From Isoetes taiwanensis (Eukaryota > Streptophyta > Lycopodiopsida > Isoetales > Isoetaceae): a stretch of DNA of 64,000 bases. The notes below the pieces were generated by a model. It searched no databases, was not told where the DNA came from, and saw only the letters and a program-made list of their open reading frames with translations. A program made the translations under genes and the position numbers. Location of the stretch: assembly GCA_021234155.1 (NCBI GenBank), contig JAJEKV010000047.1, positions 2,902,494 through 2,966,493 on the forward strand. The letters run 5' to 3'. Of the stretch, positions 45,091 through 59,365 are shown one piece after another. Position 1 is the stretch's first letter, and the number at the start of each line of letters is the position of its first letter.

Positions 45091-48000
45091 AGGAGGTACC
45101 ACTTTTTTTATTTTTCTGAAATAAGAGTACATGCAACAAAGACAGAGGAGATTACTATAGGAGCTCACACCTCAACTTCTTCATCTCCCCGGGCATGCTT
45201 ATTTAAACTCCTAATGAGTCGATAGGAAATACATACACCAAAATACTCTGAACGACCCTTGATGAAGTAGGAAAAGTAAACAAGAACACGAATCCTGTTT
45301 TGAAGTTGCTCCCGGTAAGCTGCAGCGCAGTCCTTAATGACATCAGAAGGCATGTTGTCTGATACAGCAGCCACTCAAGCATATTAGTACTTGAGTTTTT
45401 ACTTAAGCATCGAAGACTTAAGTATTTAAAATGCTCAAGCTTATCGATTTGAGCAATCGATGGGCATATCAAGACCACGGTAAAAATGTTCAAGTTAGAA
45501 CATTAAAAATCCCTAGTCAGGCATAATGTCACGTTGTGGTATGTAGACCAATCAGCCCCATCAATTGGGCCCTCCTGCCCGAAAAAAGATAAGCCCGACC
45601 TCCTCTTGGAATATCGGACCCAAGTAACTAGAATGTTTGCATTGTGGGGATTATGTACTCATCATTCTGGTGCACTACGAGAATCCCAAGTACTCCTTCA
45701 ACACAAAACTTCTCTGCCTTGTCTCTTAATCTACTTTACCAATGAACTAATTCTTCCTGCTAGCAAGGAAAAGGGAGCAAAATAGACACGAAGGGCTTAC
45801 TTTTCTATTTGCAGCTTATGGTATTCCCCTCCTCAAGTTACCACCTCTCTGTAACTTCACAAATTTGATACATCCTCTTTCTTTGCCCTGATGTATGCAT
45901 CTATAGAAAGGAGCCACATTAGTGGCTCTTCTACACCTTATAGGCCAGCATCCCAATTGGGCCATACCTTTTCAGTGTGTGAATAAGACATAGAGCATAC
46001 TGCCAGAGAAATAATACCTGGTGCATCACATTAGGGCCGTCTCAAGAAAAATAGACCAAAGACCATATAGATGGATATGAAATGTCGGCGATAGAAAAAA
46101 AAACCTCTTCGCCCTCGCTAGCATCCAACGTTGGAAAGAGGAGCATGGATCCGCCAGACGGGGCGACCTAAAAGCACAAAGCGTCCGCGCCTCTAGCCGC
46201 TTCAGAAGCGGCGCCTTCACGTGGGTCGCCCCATCGCCGTTCTCGGGGAAAAAAAATGGCAATAATTGGACTCACCAAATGTATAGGGATAGTTCAACCC
46301 ATGCCGAATTGATGCCAATAGGGCATGCTGAACCTTTGTTGTTATAACATTTAAGCAGACCTGAGTTTTTGCATAATTATTTGGTCCACTTCTGCCTGAG
46401 ACCTAGACTGGATATCTGACACAATCAAATTAATGTCGTTCTGCATTCCTTTCCACTACACTTGTCATCTGCAAAGAAGATCTAGGGTCAACATACTGAC
46501 CAAATAGAGATTTATGCTACCCGCAAAATGCATTCATGGGTTTGGTTAACTCTTTCGGTATTAATAATTAATTATTTTGTTGATCTCCTTTAATTTACTT
46601 CCTACTTGACAATCACCACGGTCCTGTTAACTTAGGGCAGAGGTTCCAATACACCTTGAAATATGAAGTCACGTGTGTGTTTTACCCTTTTGCATGAACT
46701 TCGTGTAAAGCTGAATTCCTAAGTTAGTAGTATGGCTACCACTAAGTATGACACTATAGATTCAGGGGACAGTATATCTCTGAACATAGTACACCCCACA
46801 TGATTTTGGGTAGATATTACTTTAATGACTGTATTTTAAGCGGGAAGTCCATATGGGAGCATACCAACTGCTCTGTTTTCTCAAAAAAATTTACTATCCC
46901 ATGATATCAGAACATTTGAGACATTTTTGACCGCCCTTTGTGTCTTCCTATCTTGTACGAGCATGGGTCCTGAACGGGGTCCGGGGCATCCTCCTGGCTC
47001 AAGAAATTTGCGTGGTAGAGGAACTCCTCTTGCACCAAGAAGAATGTCTCAGCCTAACCAGAATAGAAATGCACATGCTGCCAACATTATCAAAAGGTGT
47101 TTGATGATTAATGGATTATCCAGTTATGTCACTACTTAATTGGGCATGATTATAACTATAATTACGGATGGACGGTTTAACAAATCAGTTTGTGTCTTGT
47201 ATCTGAGTCGCTCGTTATACATTACTAAGGTTTAAGAAGATGTATAATGGGCTACATTTTAAGCTATTATGCTACCAGGTTGTTTCCAAAGCCTCATGTT
47301 TTTACTACTTTTGGTCTCGCCTCCATTTGATACCTGTATTCTGGTTGATAAAGGGAGTGGGCCTATTATGATACTTTTATAGTTATATTGCTCTAACTCT
47401 AAGGAAAAGGATAAAAACATGGTTTGTTTTCGCTTACCTGCTAGATGCTTCATGCTTACCCTCTTTCAGGCTAACGTATGATTGGTTTGGCTGCAGGTAA
47501 CACGACAAACCTACCTTTGTTGTTTGTGAGCTTTACAAAATGGTGGAATATTACTGAAATATGGAGCAGATCAGACTGTCTGCACCTCGAAACGTTTTCT
47601 TCATTTTGCTGATCAGCTTAAATCTCTTTACTCTAAGCATTTTAGTCTGTTTTTTGGAAATGGTGAATACTTTATTATTACACTAGTACAGGATTTTTCT
47701 ACACAGCATTTTATCTTGATCTTGGCTTGACCATCTAGATACTTATCTATATCCACTGGAAATGTGGTATGTTTCAAAAATTAAAAAGCTAAAAACAATT
47801 TTGAAAACATTGTCTCGGTCTGAATAGGTAATTGCTTTTATTTCCATGATTGTTCACATTACACAATCTCTGGTTTCTAGCTCCATCAAATAAATTGACC
47901 TTTGTCATTTGAATACTTGCATTGGTGACTTTATGCCACTGATTTGGCTTGGTTCGATCATAACTAACTACACTACGAGTTTAAGATTTATAGGGCTCTA

Positions 48001-50838
48001 CTTATGCTGCTCCCGATTGTAGGCTTTATTTTGTCTTACCTGGTTAAACAGCACTTAATGATGGGCAGTCCTATGTTTGTTCTTTTATCTCTCTACTAGA
48101 CATGTAAATTTTTCTGTTACGGAATATTCATAGACAGGATAGCACAACTCTACAGAGGGGACATGTACTCTGAGGTTTGAATTCTCAACCTCCTTGTTTA
48201 TGGTACCAATGTTGGTTGTACATAAATCCATAGAGTCTTTATAAAATTTATGTTGGTCTTTAAATGATGACAACAGGGTTTTGGGGTTTGATATTTCAGC
48301 TCCCTACCTTGAACACCATTTACTGATCCATAATTAAGCTTGACTTGGACTTTGATACCTCTGTTTATACTTTGGCCAGTGTTAAGATATGGGCCTGGAT
48401 ATTACCAGGACAGACAACCTCTCAATTTCTAACTAGGTTTAGTTCTTGAAGTATAGTATTTGCTAGATTAGACCCTAGCAAGTATTTTGTAAAATTTTTA
48501 TGAAGCTTCTGTTTTTCCGTTCGAGGACGGATAACCCATGCTCCTGGCTTTACTGTTATTGCTTTTGAATATGAACATGGCACTCGTAATTAAAATACTT
48601 AGATGTGGTCCATGGCTTTATTAATTTTACTTTCCTATGTAATCATGTTACTCCTGAGGAACATAGATGGATATGGGGGATTGTATTCTATTTTAAGTAC
48701 TTCCTACTTAACAAAAGTATCTCAAGGATCTGGTATGTCCACCTTGTTTAAACTGTTGCATGAAGTAGTTTTCGTTTTGGGTTGATGTTACAAACCCTAT
48801 AAATACATCTTCCTTTATGCATAGACTAATAATACTATCGGTCTTTTCACAAACATCTAGGTACTCTCACAAACAGGAACATGAGGAGATTGAAAATCCA
48901 TGGATTCCTGAAATTAGGATGCTTGGCTTTGAAGCTCTTAAATGCCAAGTCCCTAATAGGGCAGTGCAGACAATTATATGCTGCCTTAATGATGAGTTCA
49001 TGTTCAAAAAAATCATTGAACTAGAACTTAAAATTACGGATTATAGGCTATCAGCTGTAGCCTTTCTGGATTTAATGACTGGCTTGAGGTACTTATACTC
49101 AAGATGAAAAGTCATCCAGTAAACTATGACAAAATCATTGAAGATGTTTACGCAAAAATGTTACACAAGATTTGTGTCAGGTCCGACATGGACATTGAAT
49201 TTGAAAAAATCTTTCCCAAAACAGAGGAGTGGATGAAAAAAAGCTACAAAGCCAATGGCGAGGCTGCTGAAGTGATCAGAAAACCGAATAAAGCCCCTTC
49301 CAAAGCAACTAATGTTAAAAAAGGCCCTGCTTTTGGAAATATATAGTATCTTTAACAGCACTGCCATGGGTTTTGATGAGCCTGCTGGTACGGTTACTCC
49401 CAACAACCCACTTATGGAGCCATGCCCTCCCATTGCCAAGGAGGACTTGGAACCGAAAGAGAGAAGGCCTATTAGACTTGATCTTGGCAACACCGAGTAT
49501 TTTCCTATCTTTGTCACACAAAAGGCGCTTGAGGCACTCGCACAAGAGTATGATCAGATTTTATGGCAGAGTGGCAATTTAGGTACCCTCGCTCCATTAT
49601 CAGTCACAACTTAGAAGTTCCTTGCAGATATTGATGATACTAAACTTATTGACTTCCATAAGATCATCGACAGGGCAGAATACGCTTTGGAAAAAACAAT
49701 ACTGAACAATGTTCCATTTGATATGCAAACTTTTGAGAAAGAGTGCCCGAGCCCTTTTGGCATCTATGTCAATCAAAAGAATCATATGGCAGCTATGGCA
49801 AATTTACAGAAAGAATACAACTTACGTAAAATTTGGAGGAGTTTTTGCCCCTACTTTAAGTGTGCATGTGACACTCAAAGAAATAACACATGCAAAGAAA
49901 ACATTACCTGGTTTGACCAAGGTGTCTGGTACATTCTCAATAATCTGGGAATAGTATATCCCAATATGGATTGTAAAAAAGCTTTCATGACATTTGTGAG
50001 CCTACTTTCAAACGATTTACATAAATTTGCTAAGGCATATATTTCCTACATCAGATACAGGTACCTAGCTTACTGCATGGCAGTTGATATCAGCAAGGAC
50101 CCTAAATGTGACATCAAAACAAAATATGGGGACACATACCTTGTTATGATAACTGAAATGATGATTAACCCAAGTGATTGTGCCAATAGGGACCCTCCCC
50201 GAGATGACGGGACCTCCTCCAAGAAACAGTAGGAGGAGAATCTCCAGCACGGCTTCTTCAAGCAGCATGAATGTGAGCTTTCACCCTCCCAGGATGACTC
50301 GGATGGGAAATTACAGTCATGAGAAAAATGGCTCAACATCAAACACCCCCTCGTTAGTACTTCAAACACACCTCCTAGTCCGCGTCACTTTCGGTGGAAA
50401 CAAAAATTCGGGCCTTCCCTAATGGAGGAGATGTCTCCACTAAGGCATAACCAAGTCCTGACAATAACACCGCTAGGAGACATCAAGACATTTGATATCT
50501 CGGATGTGTAGAGGTCAGAATCTAAATCCTCCCCCTTTGACTTATATTTGTACTTCTTTTTGTATTTCTATTTCTAGATATTACCGTCCCGGGTTTATTA
50601 TGGGTTTAAAATGCCTCTTGGTAACTATTGTATGCGGTATAAATGTACCCCCTACAAAAAGTAATTTACTACCATGCCTTTCTCATACATGACATGAGGC
50701 AGTTAATATCTCCTGCCATTGGTTTAAGTGAAACCCAACTAATACTTTGTCTTTTAGTTTTTTAATTCTTCTGTTTGTCTAAAACATTAGAGACACAGCA
50801 GGGTCTGGATTCGGAAGAAGATCTCAGAAGAGTCTTAG

Positions 50839-51708
50839 CCGCTCACATGAGCCGGGGATTTTGCGGGGGCTGAAGTCCAGCTGGCCCGCGCTGAATCTTC
50901 TTCCCCCGTAGCCGTTCACATGATTTTTCTCCCAATTTCCTCAGCTGCTGAATATAGAAACAACTGGTACCACCGCTATTCAGCCAAAATAAAGCCGTCC
51001 ACCATGAATCGTCCAATTTCAAGGGGATTACAGGCCGATTGCTTACCTTCCCATTGCTCAGAGGCCGATTATCCTCAAATCAGAGTGCGCCTGCTTTCGG
51101 AAGTTTTGGGCATTCTTGCTCATCTGAAAGGCCGATCACCCTCTTGGTAGCCCGATTACAGGCCTATTACAGGCGGAATCAGACCCATTTCAGACCGATT
51201 AGACTCAGATTTCATTGATTCCTTTATTGGATTGCAAGATTTCATTGATTCCTTAATTGGATTCCTTAATTGGATTGCAAGTCTGTTACAAGCTTGCCAG
51301 TCCGATTCTATCAATCCAGCCCGAATTGAAGACCGGATTGATGTGAGTGAACAGGATTGACCGGATTGAAGAATGGAGCCGTTGACAGTAGCGGACAGGC
51401 CGATCACAGATCTGAAAAATATGGAGCAATAAGGAGATGATCAAGCCTTTTCGAATGTGATTTTGTAGTTCTTTCTTCCCCAGCCACACAAACTGCCCCG
51501 ATTCCATTAATCACCGATCGGTGCATGTGAATGTGTTTTTCCCCTGCTTGATTCCTCCCCGGCCGAGTAAGCCGAAAATCAGGGAGCCCATTTTAGGGGG
51601 TCAGCTCATGGCCCATGAATGACGATCTTTGAGTCCAAAAATATAAGTCTTGAACATTCGAAAGCGGTAGCGTTATCAGCGCTGGATTTTGAAGGCCCAT
51701 GTGAACGG
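50839..51708. mobile_element. Boundary element at array junction 2/3 (870 bp)
   Basis: Same ends and content as 36973-37845. It again ends at the GG shared with the next unit's GGATGGTATT start. Confidence 0.65.
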
Positions 51709-51804
51709 ATGGTATTTCTTTTTCCCCGAAATTTACAGTACAAGTTCTATGATTGCTTAAGGACATGGCTGAGCAACACGAACCTTGCTAAGGACTTAAC
51801 CAAG

Positions 51805-51812
51805 TATAAATA
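51805..51812 (+). promoter_or_regulatory. TATA box of array gene, copy 3
   Basis: TATAAATA, 80 bp before the ATG at 51885. Confidence 0.5.
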
Positions 51813-53375
51813 GTGGTGATCAGATTCACAATGCATAGGCCTGTGCCGAAATCATGCTGCCTGAGGATTATCCTTTCTCATAGCATGGGTAGGAAGAAGG
51901 GAGATTTAAATATGGCAACCAGGAGAAAATTAGAACGTGAGGCCAGCCTTGCTCCCAAGAGAAAGAAGATGTGGGAATTTCGTGTGAGAGTCGCTAAATG
52001 TCCTCCACCCGTGGTGATTGTGGATGAGCCCAAGTCCGATTTGGAAATTATTGCTAAGGATAAGGATGGTGGCACCGTCGTCTCTTTGGGAAACCTGCAC
52101 AAGATGTGAAGATCAGTGGAAATGAGAGCAATAAGTGGAGTGAACCCGCTCAAGATCTTTGGATCTGGCCATCTGTTTGCACAACACAAAGGGATTCCCC
52201 CTGGAGCGTCAAATATTCAGGTTATTCTGAAATTCTAGATAGAATATAATGGTACTGAATGTTTTTATGATAAATTGGGATCATAGAATTGAACAGGCTT
52301 GCATGATAACTTATGCCTAAGGCTATTTGGCTTAGACGGTTCAGTAGGAATTATCTCTATCTGATTATGTAGTCTTAAATCTTTAAATGATTTAATAATT
52401 ATGAAGGAACATCTGGCTAGGACAGATTATGATACTAAAATACTGAATATGTTTCTAAGATTTCTACGGGTTGTACTTTGAGTGTTTATAGCTGCTGTGC
52501 TAATTGGACCAGACTCATAATCATTAATTATAACTCCCTTAGGAGAGCAGAGCTTGTTCTTTGTGTCCGTTAGTAGATATTAGTTTACATTTCGGCTGCT
52601 TTTCCAAATTTGTATGAGTGCTATAATAGATCTGATGGTCTCTCTACCATATTAACTGACTATTTGGGATCTACTTGCTGGATATGCTTTGTTGTGTAAC
52701 CTGTACAAAATATTAAGAGATGTTGTTATCTTAGTATGCTAGATACAATTCTTATGAAAACTCAAGATCATGTGATGTTTGCGGATTTCTAGGGGATATA
52801 TACTAACATATTTATGATCCTTAACTTACTGGCTGCATGCAAGTAGGTTATACTAGGAATTAGGTTTAAATGTGTTGCTAAATGTTAAGGTCTGGTGACC
52901 TTAGAAATAAGAATATGGAACTGATCTGCTCCAGCTTAAAAACAGGGATGTTAATGGAGCTGCCACTATTATTCTAACCTCTATTGTGCTTTGACATGCT
53001 TTTTGCTATGGTACGTCTTTTATAAACATGGTGAAGGGGATAATCCAAGAAACCTAATGCTTACCTGTCAGTGCTGTCATTATTACCCTTCTTAGGCTAA
53101 TTTTTGGCTGGTTTACTGCAGGTAACAAGGTTTCTTGCTCCATGCTTTGATGTATCTATTTGTCTAAGCTGATGGTTCAAGCAATACAAGACTTCAAGTA
53201 AGATTATTCCTTTGGGATAACAAGATCTATAGCTGGAACTCATTTATGAGTTACATTACTGTCCTTAGATGTTCTTATAGATGTTTATTTATGAAAGCAG
53301 TGTTTTACTGTCTACTCTTATGTAACTTTATGAATTTTTACTAATTTTGAAGGAATGATTTTCAAAATAAAGTGT

Positions 53376-53377
53376 AT
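53376..53377. other. Helitron empty site
   Basis: AAAGTGTA|TAATGGTTAAG is continuous here, whereas copies 1 and 2 have 3.7 kb of Helitron between the A and the T. This is a precise A|T insertion with no target duplication, as known for Helitrons. Confidence 0.9.
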
Positions 53378-53501
53378 AATGGTTAAGATTATTTAATGTC
53401 CTTTTCTTGGCCTAGTAAAATGTTCCCCGTCATTTTTCTAGGACTCTAAAAAGCGCACTTAGTATTTTCAAAGGGAAGTATTAAGTTTGGAAGTCTGGTT
53501 T

Positions 53502-53539
<38 letters not shown>

Positions 53540-56500
53540 AAGAAACGGAGGTACCACTTTTTTTATTTTCTGAAATAAGAGTACATGCAACAGCACAGGA
53601 GGAGATTACTATAGGAGCTCACACCTCAACTTCTTCATCTCCCCCGGGCATGCTTATTTAAACTCCTAATGAGTCAGATAGGAAATACATACACCAAAAT
53701 ACTCCTGAACAGCCCTTGATGAAGTAGGAAAAGTAAACAAGAACACGAATCCTGTTTTGAAGTTGCTCCCGAAGTAAGGCAGCGGTATGATCCTTAATGA
53801 CATCGAAGGCATGTTGTTCGTCTACGCTGACCCACTCAAGCATATTAGTACTTGAGTTTTTACTTAAGCATCAAGACTTAAGTATTTAAAATGCTCAAGC
53901 TTATCGGACTTGAGCAATCGATGGGCATATCAAGACCACGGTAAAAATGTTCAAGTTAGAACATTAAAAATCCCTAGTCTGTGCATAATGTCACGTTGTG
54001 GTATGTAGACCAATCAGCCCCACTGAATTCGGCTTGCCCCTCCTCTTGAAAAAAGATAAGCCACCCTCCTCTTGGAATATCGGACCCAAGTAACTAGAAT
54101 CTTTGCATTGTGGGGATTATGTACTCATCATTCGGTGCACTCACGAGAATCCCAAGAACTCCTTCAACACAAAACTTCTCCGCCTTGTCTCTTAATCTAC
54201 TTTACCAATGAACTAATTCTTCCCGCTAGCAAGGAAAAAGGGAGCAAAATAGACACGAAGGGCTTACTTTTCTATTTACAACTTATGGTATTCCCTCAAG
54301 TCAAGTTACCGGGCCTACGAACTTCACAAATTTGATACATCCTCTTTCTTTGCCCCGATGTATGCATCTATAGAAAGGAGCCACGTTAGCGGCTGCTAAG
54401 AAGCAATCCCTTCTACACCTTATAGGCCAAAGATCCCAATTGGGCCATACCTTTTCGATGTGTGAATAAGACATAGAGCATCTTGCCGGAGAAATAATAC
54501 ACGGTGCATCACATTAGGGCGCTGAAGAAAAATAGACCAGCACCATAGACAGATATGAAATGCTGCTGATAGAAGAAAAAAACCTCTTCGGCCCTGCTAG
54601 CATCCAACGTTGGAAAGAGGAGCATGGATCCGCTGTACTGGGACGACCTAAAGCACAGGCGGCCGCCTGCCCTAGCCGCTCTATAGCAGCGCCTTCGCGT
54701 GGCCGCCCATCGTCGTTCTCAGAAAAAAAAAAAATGGCAATAATTGGACTCACCAAATGTATAGGGATAGTTCAACCCATGCCGAATTGATGCCAATAGG
54801 GCATGCTGAACCTTTGTTGTTATAACATTTAAGCAGACCTGATTTTTTGCATAATTATTTGGTCCACTTCTGCCTGAGACCTAGACTGGATATCTGACAC
54901 AATCAAATTAATGTCGTTCTGCATTCCTTTCTACTACACTTGTCATGCAGCAGATCTAGGGTCAACATACAGCCAAATAGAGATTTATGCTACCTGGCAA
55001 AATGCATTACTGGTTTGGTTAACTCTTTCGGTATTAATAATTAATTATTTTGTTGATCTCCTTTAATTTACTTCCTACTTGACAATGACCATGGTCCTGT
55101 TAACTTAGGGCAGAGGTTCCAATACACCTTGAAATATGAAGTCACGTGTGTGTTTTACCCTTTTGCATGAACTTCGTGTAAAGCTGAATTCCTAAGTTAG
55201 TAGTATGGCTACCACTAAGTATGACACTATAGATTCAGGGGACAGTATATCTCTGAACATAGTACACCCCACATGATTTTGGGTAGATATTACTTTAATG
55301 ACTGTATTTTAAGCGGGAAGTCCATATGGGAGCATACCAACTGCTCTGTTTTCTCAAAAAAATTTACTATCCCATGATATCAGAACATTTGAGACATTTT
55401 TGACCGCCCTTTGTGTCTTCCTATCTTGTACGAGCATGGGTCCTAAACGGGGTCCGGGGCGTCCTCCTGGCTCAAGAAATTTGCGTGGTAGAGGAACTCC
55501 TCTTGCACCAAGAAGAATGTCTCAAATCCCTAACCGAATAGAAATGCACATGCTGCCAACATTATCAAAAGGTGTTTGATGATTAATGGATTATCCAGTT
55601 ATGTCACTACTTAATTGGGCATGATTATAACTATAATTACGGATGGACGGTTTAACAAATCAGTTTGTGTCTTGTATTTGAGTCGCTCGTTATACATTAC
55701 TAAGGTTTAAGAAGATGTATAATGGGCTACATTTTAAGCTATTATGCTACCAGGTTGTTTCCAAAGCCTCATGTTTTTACTACTTTTGGTCTCGCCCCAT
55801 TTGATACACGTGATTCCGGTTGATAAAGGGAGGGGCCTATTATGATACTTTTATAGTTATATTGCTCTAACTCTAAGGAAAAGGATAAAAACATGGTTTG
55901 TTTTCGCTTACCTGCTAGCTGCTTCATGCTTACCCTCTTTCAGGCTAACGTATGATTGGTTTGGCTGCAGGTAACACGACAAACCTACCTTTGTTGTTTG
56001 TGAGCTTTACAAAATGGTGGAATATTACTGAAATATGGAGCTGATCAGACTGTCTGCACCTCGAAACTTTTTCTTCATTTTGCTGATCAGCTTAAATCTC
56101 TTTACTCTAAGCATTTTAGTCTGTTTTTTGGAAATGGTGAATACTTTATTATTACACTAGTACAGGATTTTTCTACACAGCATTTTATCTTGATCTTGGC
56201 TTGACCATCTAGATACTTATCTATATCCACTGGAAATGTGGTATGTTTCAAAAATTAAAAAGCTAAAAACAATTTTGAAAACATTGTCTCGGTCTGAATA
56301 GGTAATTGCTTTTATTTCCATGATTGTTCACATTACACAATCTCTGGTTTCTAGCTCCATCAAATAAATTGACCTTTGTCATTTGAATACTTGCATTGGT
56401 GACTTTATGCCACTGATTTGGCTTGGTTCGATCATAACTAAGTACACTACGAGTTTAAGATTTATAGGGCTCTACTTATGCTGCTCCCGATTGTAGGCTT

Positions 56501-57979
56501 TATTTTGTCTTATCCGTTAAACAAAGACTTAATGATGGGCAGTCCTATGTTTGTTCTTTTATCTCTCTACTAGACATGTAAATTTTTCTGTTACGGAATA
56601 TTCATAGACAGGATAGCACAACTCTACAGAGGGGACATGTACTCTGAGGTTTGAGTTCTCAACCTCCTTGTTTATGGTACCAATGTTGGTTGTACATAAA
56701 TCCATAGAGTCTTTATAAAATTTATGTTGGTCTTTAAATGATGACAACAGGGTTTTGGGGTTTGATATTTCAGCTCCCTACCTTGAACACCATTTACTGA
56801 TCCATAATTAAGCTTGACTTGGACTTTGATACCTCTGTTTATACTTTGGCCAGTGTTAAGATATGGGCCTGGATATTACCAGGACAGACAACCTCTCAAT
56901 TTCTAACTAGGTTTAGTTCTTGAAGTATAGTATTTGCTAGATTAGACCCTAGCAAGTATTTTGTAAAATTTTTATGAAGCTTCTGTTTTTCCGTTCGAGG
57001 ACGGATAGCCCATGCTCCTGGCTTTACTGTTATTGCTTTTGAATATGAACATGGCACTCGTAATTAAAATACTTTGATGTGGTCCATGGCTTTATTAATT
57101 TTACTTTCCTATGTAATCATGTTACTCCTGAGGAACATAGATGGATATGGGGGATTGTATTCTATTTTAAGTACTTCCTACTTAGCAAAAGTATCTCAAG
57201 GATCTGGTATGTCCACCTTGTTTAAACTGTTGCATGAAGTAGTTTTCGTTTTGGGTTGATGTTACAAACCCTATAAATACATCTTCCTTTATGCATAGAC
57301 TAATAATACTATCGGTCTTTTTACAGACATCTAGGTACTCTCACAAACAGGAACATGAGGAGATTGAAAATCCATGGATTCCTGAAATTAGGATGCTTGG
57401 CTTTGAAGCTCTTAAATGCCAAGTTCCTAATAGGGCAGTGCAGACAATGAATATGTAGCATTATAACAGGGGGTTTTTTTTTGTGATTTTATACGCTTTT
57501 TGACATGGTTTTCATATGATTTCACGGGCGTATTCACGTGGACGTACTAAACGGTATTTCTAGAGTGCACCCATTTGTTAGCCATTGATTTTAAAGAAGA
57601 GGGAAAATCGTGTGGTTGTGGGGCTTTTATTGTTAATATTAGGTTTGTCAAATATTAGGTTAGTATTAGGGTTCCGGATTTGGCATGTGTATAATCTGCA
57701 CAAGAGCTGCTTCCAGGCCTGGGCCACCAGCATTTAGAAGCATCTGTTGGATGTAATTGAAAGGATGCCAGATAATGATCTATTAGTTGAGCGGCATGTT
57801 GGGGCCATTTTGAGTTTTGACAGCAAGGGCAGGTTGAAAGGTTTTCAGTTATTAGCAGGCCGACAATGAATGCTTCAACAGAGTGAGAGGATGAGGTATA
57901 TTCCTGTCACATGGGCCACATTTCCGTCTTCGCTGTGTGCTTAAGTTTTCTCGTTTATCAAAGTCCATAGCATAACAGG

Positions 57980-58535
57980 ATGGACGGTCTGTTAGTGACC
58001 ATAGCTCTTGTGCCGTTGGCTTGGCTCTGTTTCTATCGATGGCTTCAAAAAGGATCAGCTCGTCAAAGGTTGGCCCCTTCTTGGTGCTTCTTTAGAACTA
58101 CTTGTCCAATCATGATAGAGTTTATGACCGGGTTTATCGATCTCTATAGATCAAACAAAGAGAAAGAGCATCGGAATTCCTATGCCCGCTTGTGACTACG
58201 TTATCACAGTTGATCCTGCATGCATCGAGCACGTTCTCAAGACCAATTTTGAAAACTACCCCAAGGTATTTGCTTTAAATTTACAATATGGAATGTTTTT
58301 TTGTCTACTGTGTTTTAATTTGGGTCTTGGATTTAGGGTTGGCTTTTCCATGAGAGAATGGAAGAGCTTTTGGGAGATGGAATCTTTAACTCCGATGGAA
58401 GCTATGGCGCATGCAAAGGAAAACTGCTAGCTTTGAGTTTGCATCAAGGGTTCTTCGGGATTTCAGTTCCGACGTTTTTCGTGATTATTCTCTCCAACTT
58501 TGCTATATATTATTTTGTTTCTTTGGCTTCATTGT
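57980..58535 (+). pseudogene. Cytochrome P450 5' fragment (CYP86 clan-like)
   Basis: Microsomal P450s of this clan hydroxylate fatty acids. An ATG-initiated hydrophobic anchor (MDGLLVTIALVPLAWLCFYR) is followed by a shifted frame reading ACDYVITVDPACIEHVLKTN and FENYPK, with donor AAG|GTATTT at 58265. After a ~71-nt intron, the next exon (58337 on) reads GWLFHERMEELLGDGIFNSD, then after another shift KTASFEFASRVLRDFSSDVF. The LGDGIFNSDG and FEFASRVLRDF segments are typical of the clan's N-terminal third. The I-helix, ExxR and haem-binding Cys regions are absent. It is a frame-broken, captured 5' fragment. Confidence 0.85.
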
Positions 58536-58569
58536 CTTCATGCTCCACAGCAAACTTGCATATCAATTA

Positions 58570-58780
58570 GAATGGAGCCGCACCAAATAGAAAGGTGGAG
58601 GAGGAAGTGGCATCCCAGCCAGAGCAAATTTTTGCTGGATTAAAAGCTTTCTGTCCAAGTCTATGGAGCCTTTATGCGAATCTCTTGATAACGTGGAGTC
58701 TGTTGCTGCTGTTCAAGACATGTCTAAATGTACTCATGCAACAAATGGTCAGAATGATGCCTCTAAATCAGAAGGGTACG
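58570..58780 (+). pseudogene. Second exon-like captured fragment, unknown gene
   Basis: An open frame reads SKSMEPLCESLDNVESVAAV then QDMSKCTHATNGQNDASKSE, ending GAAGG|GTACGA, a donor-like site. It does not resemble P450 and comes directly after the P450 piece, suggesting a different source gene. Confidence 0.35.
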
Positions 58781-59045
58781 AACTTATTCTATTTTTGTCA
58801 TAGCCTAGCCTCATGAAATGTTTGTTGGACCAGAAATGTCATATCAGGTGACGATATTGCAACCATGACTAATTATCTTCGTGGGAGACTTATGTCAGAA
58901 CGGAGTGCATCCAAAGTCTGCAAAGAGCAAGCTTACCAAATTTGAGAAGAAGGTACCTTTATCGATTTAGATCTTATATATCGAACACGACTTTTACGTT
59001 TTGATATGCGCATCGCTTCAAATTATAGAACCACTAGTAGCAGAT

Positions 59046-59365
59046 GCTGACGTTTGCTGAATCTATGGCTTGTATTATGTGCTTTTTGTAAATAACAAGC
59101 TTGTACTCATGTATTCGCTCATATATTCTTTGCTTTGTCCAGAAAACAAGCTTCTACACATATTATGGATTTGATAAGACGAACTTGAATTTGAGAATTG
59201 TAAATGCTGAAATTTGCCGATTCTATGGCTTGAATTCTATGCTTTCCGTAAGTAACAAGCTTGTCCTCATATACCCACTCATATACTACGTGGTTTGTCC
59301 AGAAAACAGGCTTGTATGCATATTATGGATTTCATAAGAGGAATTTGAGTTTGAGAATTCTAACT
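59046..59365. repeat. Two 160-bp tandem repeats
   Basis: Units start GCTGACGTTTGCTGAATCTA (59046) and GCTGAAATTTGCCGATTCTA (59206). Both contain TTTGTCCAGAAAACARGCTT and TATTATGGATTT. Confidence 0.8.

Larger units (their letters stand above)
38022..50511 (+). pseudogene. Array gene copy 2: best exon set upstream, broken final exon
   Basis: Exon 1 (38022-38351, 110 codons) is intact: MGRKKGDLNMATRRKLEREA start, acidic middle, PPGASNIQ end, donor CAG|GTTATT. A 29-nt exon (39297-39325, LMVQAIQDF) gives phase 2. The Arg/Gly exon (46962-47096) fits with no shift. A 27-nt exon (47470-47496) is optional and phase-neutral. Exon 48861-49088 (YSHKQEHEEIENPWIPEIR onward) also fits. The final exon runs from 49181. 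All joins are in phase. The final exon has the ATAT insertion near 49337, TAG for Trp at 49612 and further frame changes near 50198. Role unknown. The protein would be basic at the N-terminus, helical in the middle and Ser/Pro-rich at the C-terminus. An alternative in-frame ATG lies 54 nt upstream. Confidence 0.7.
37844..51706 (+). repeat. Tandem array, unit copy 2 (~13.86 kb)
   Basis: Landmarks are collinear with copy 1 over the full length, at offsets of 13,840-13,858 bp. Same two insertions as copy 1. The loop of the palindrome is inverted (40698-40920). Confidence 0.95.

Noticed and set aside
58182-58570. Separate small genes in the P450 region
   Set aside because: The frames are pieces of one frame-shifted P450 fragment with an intron at 58266-58336.
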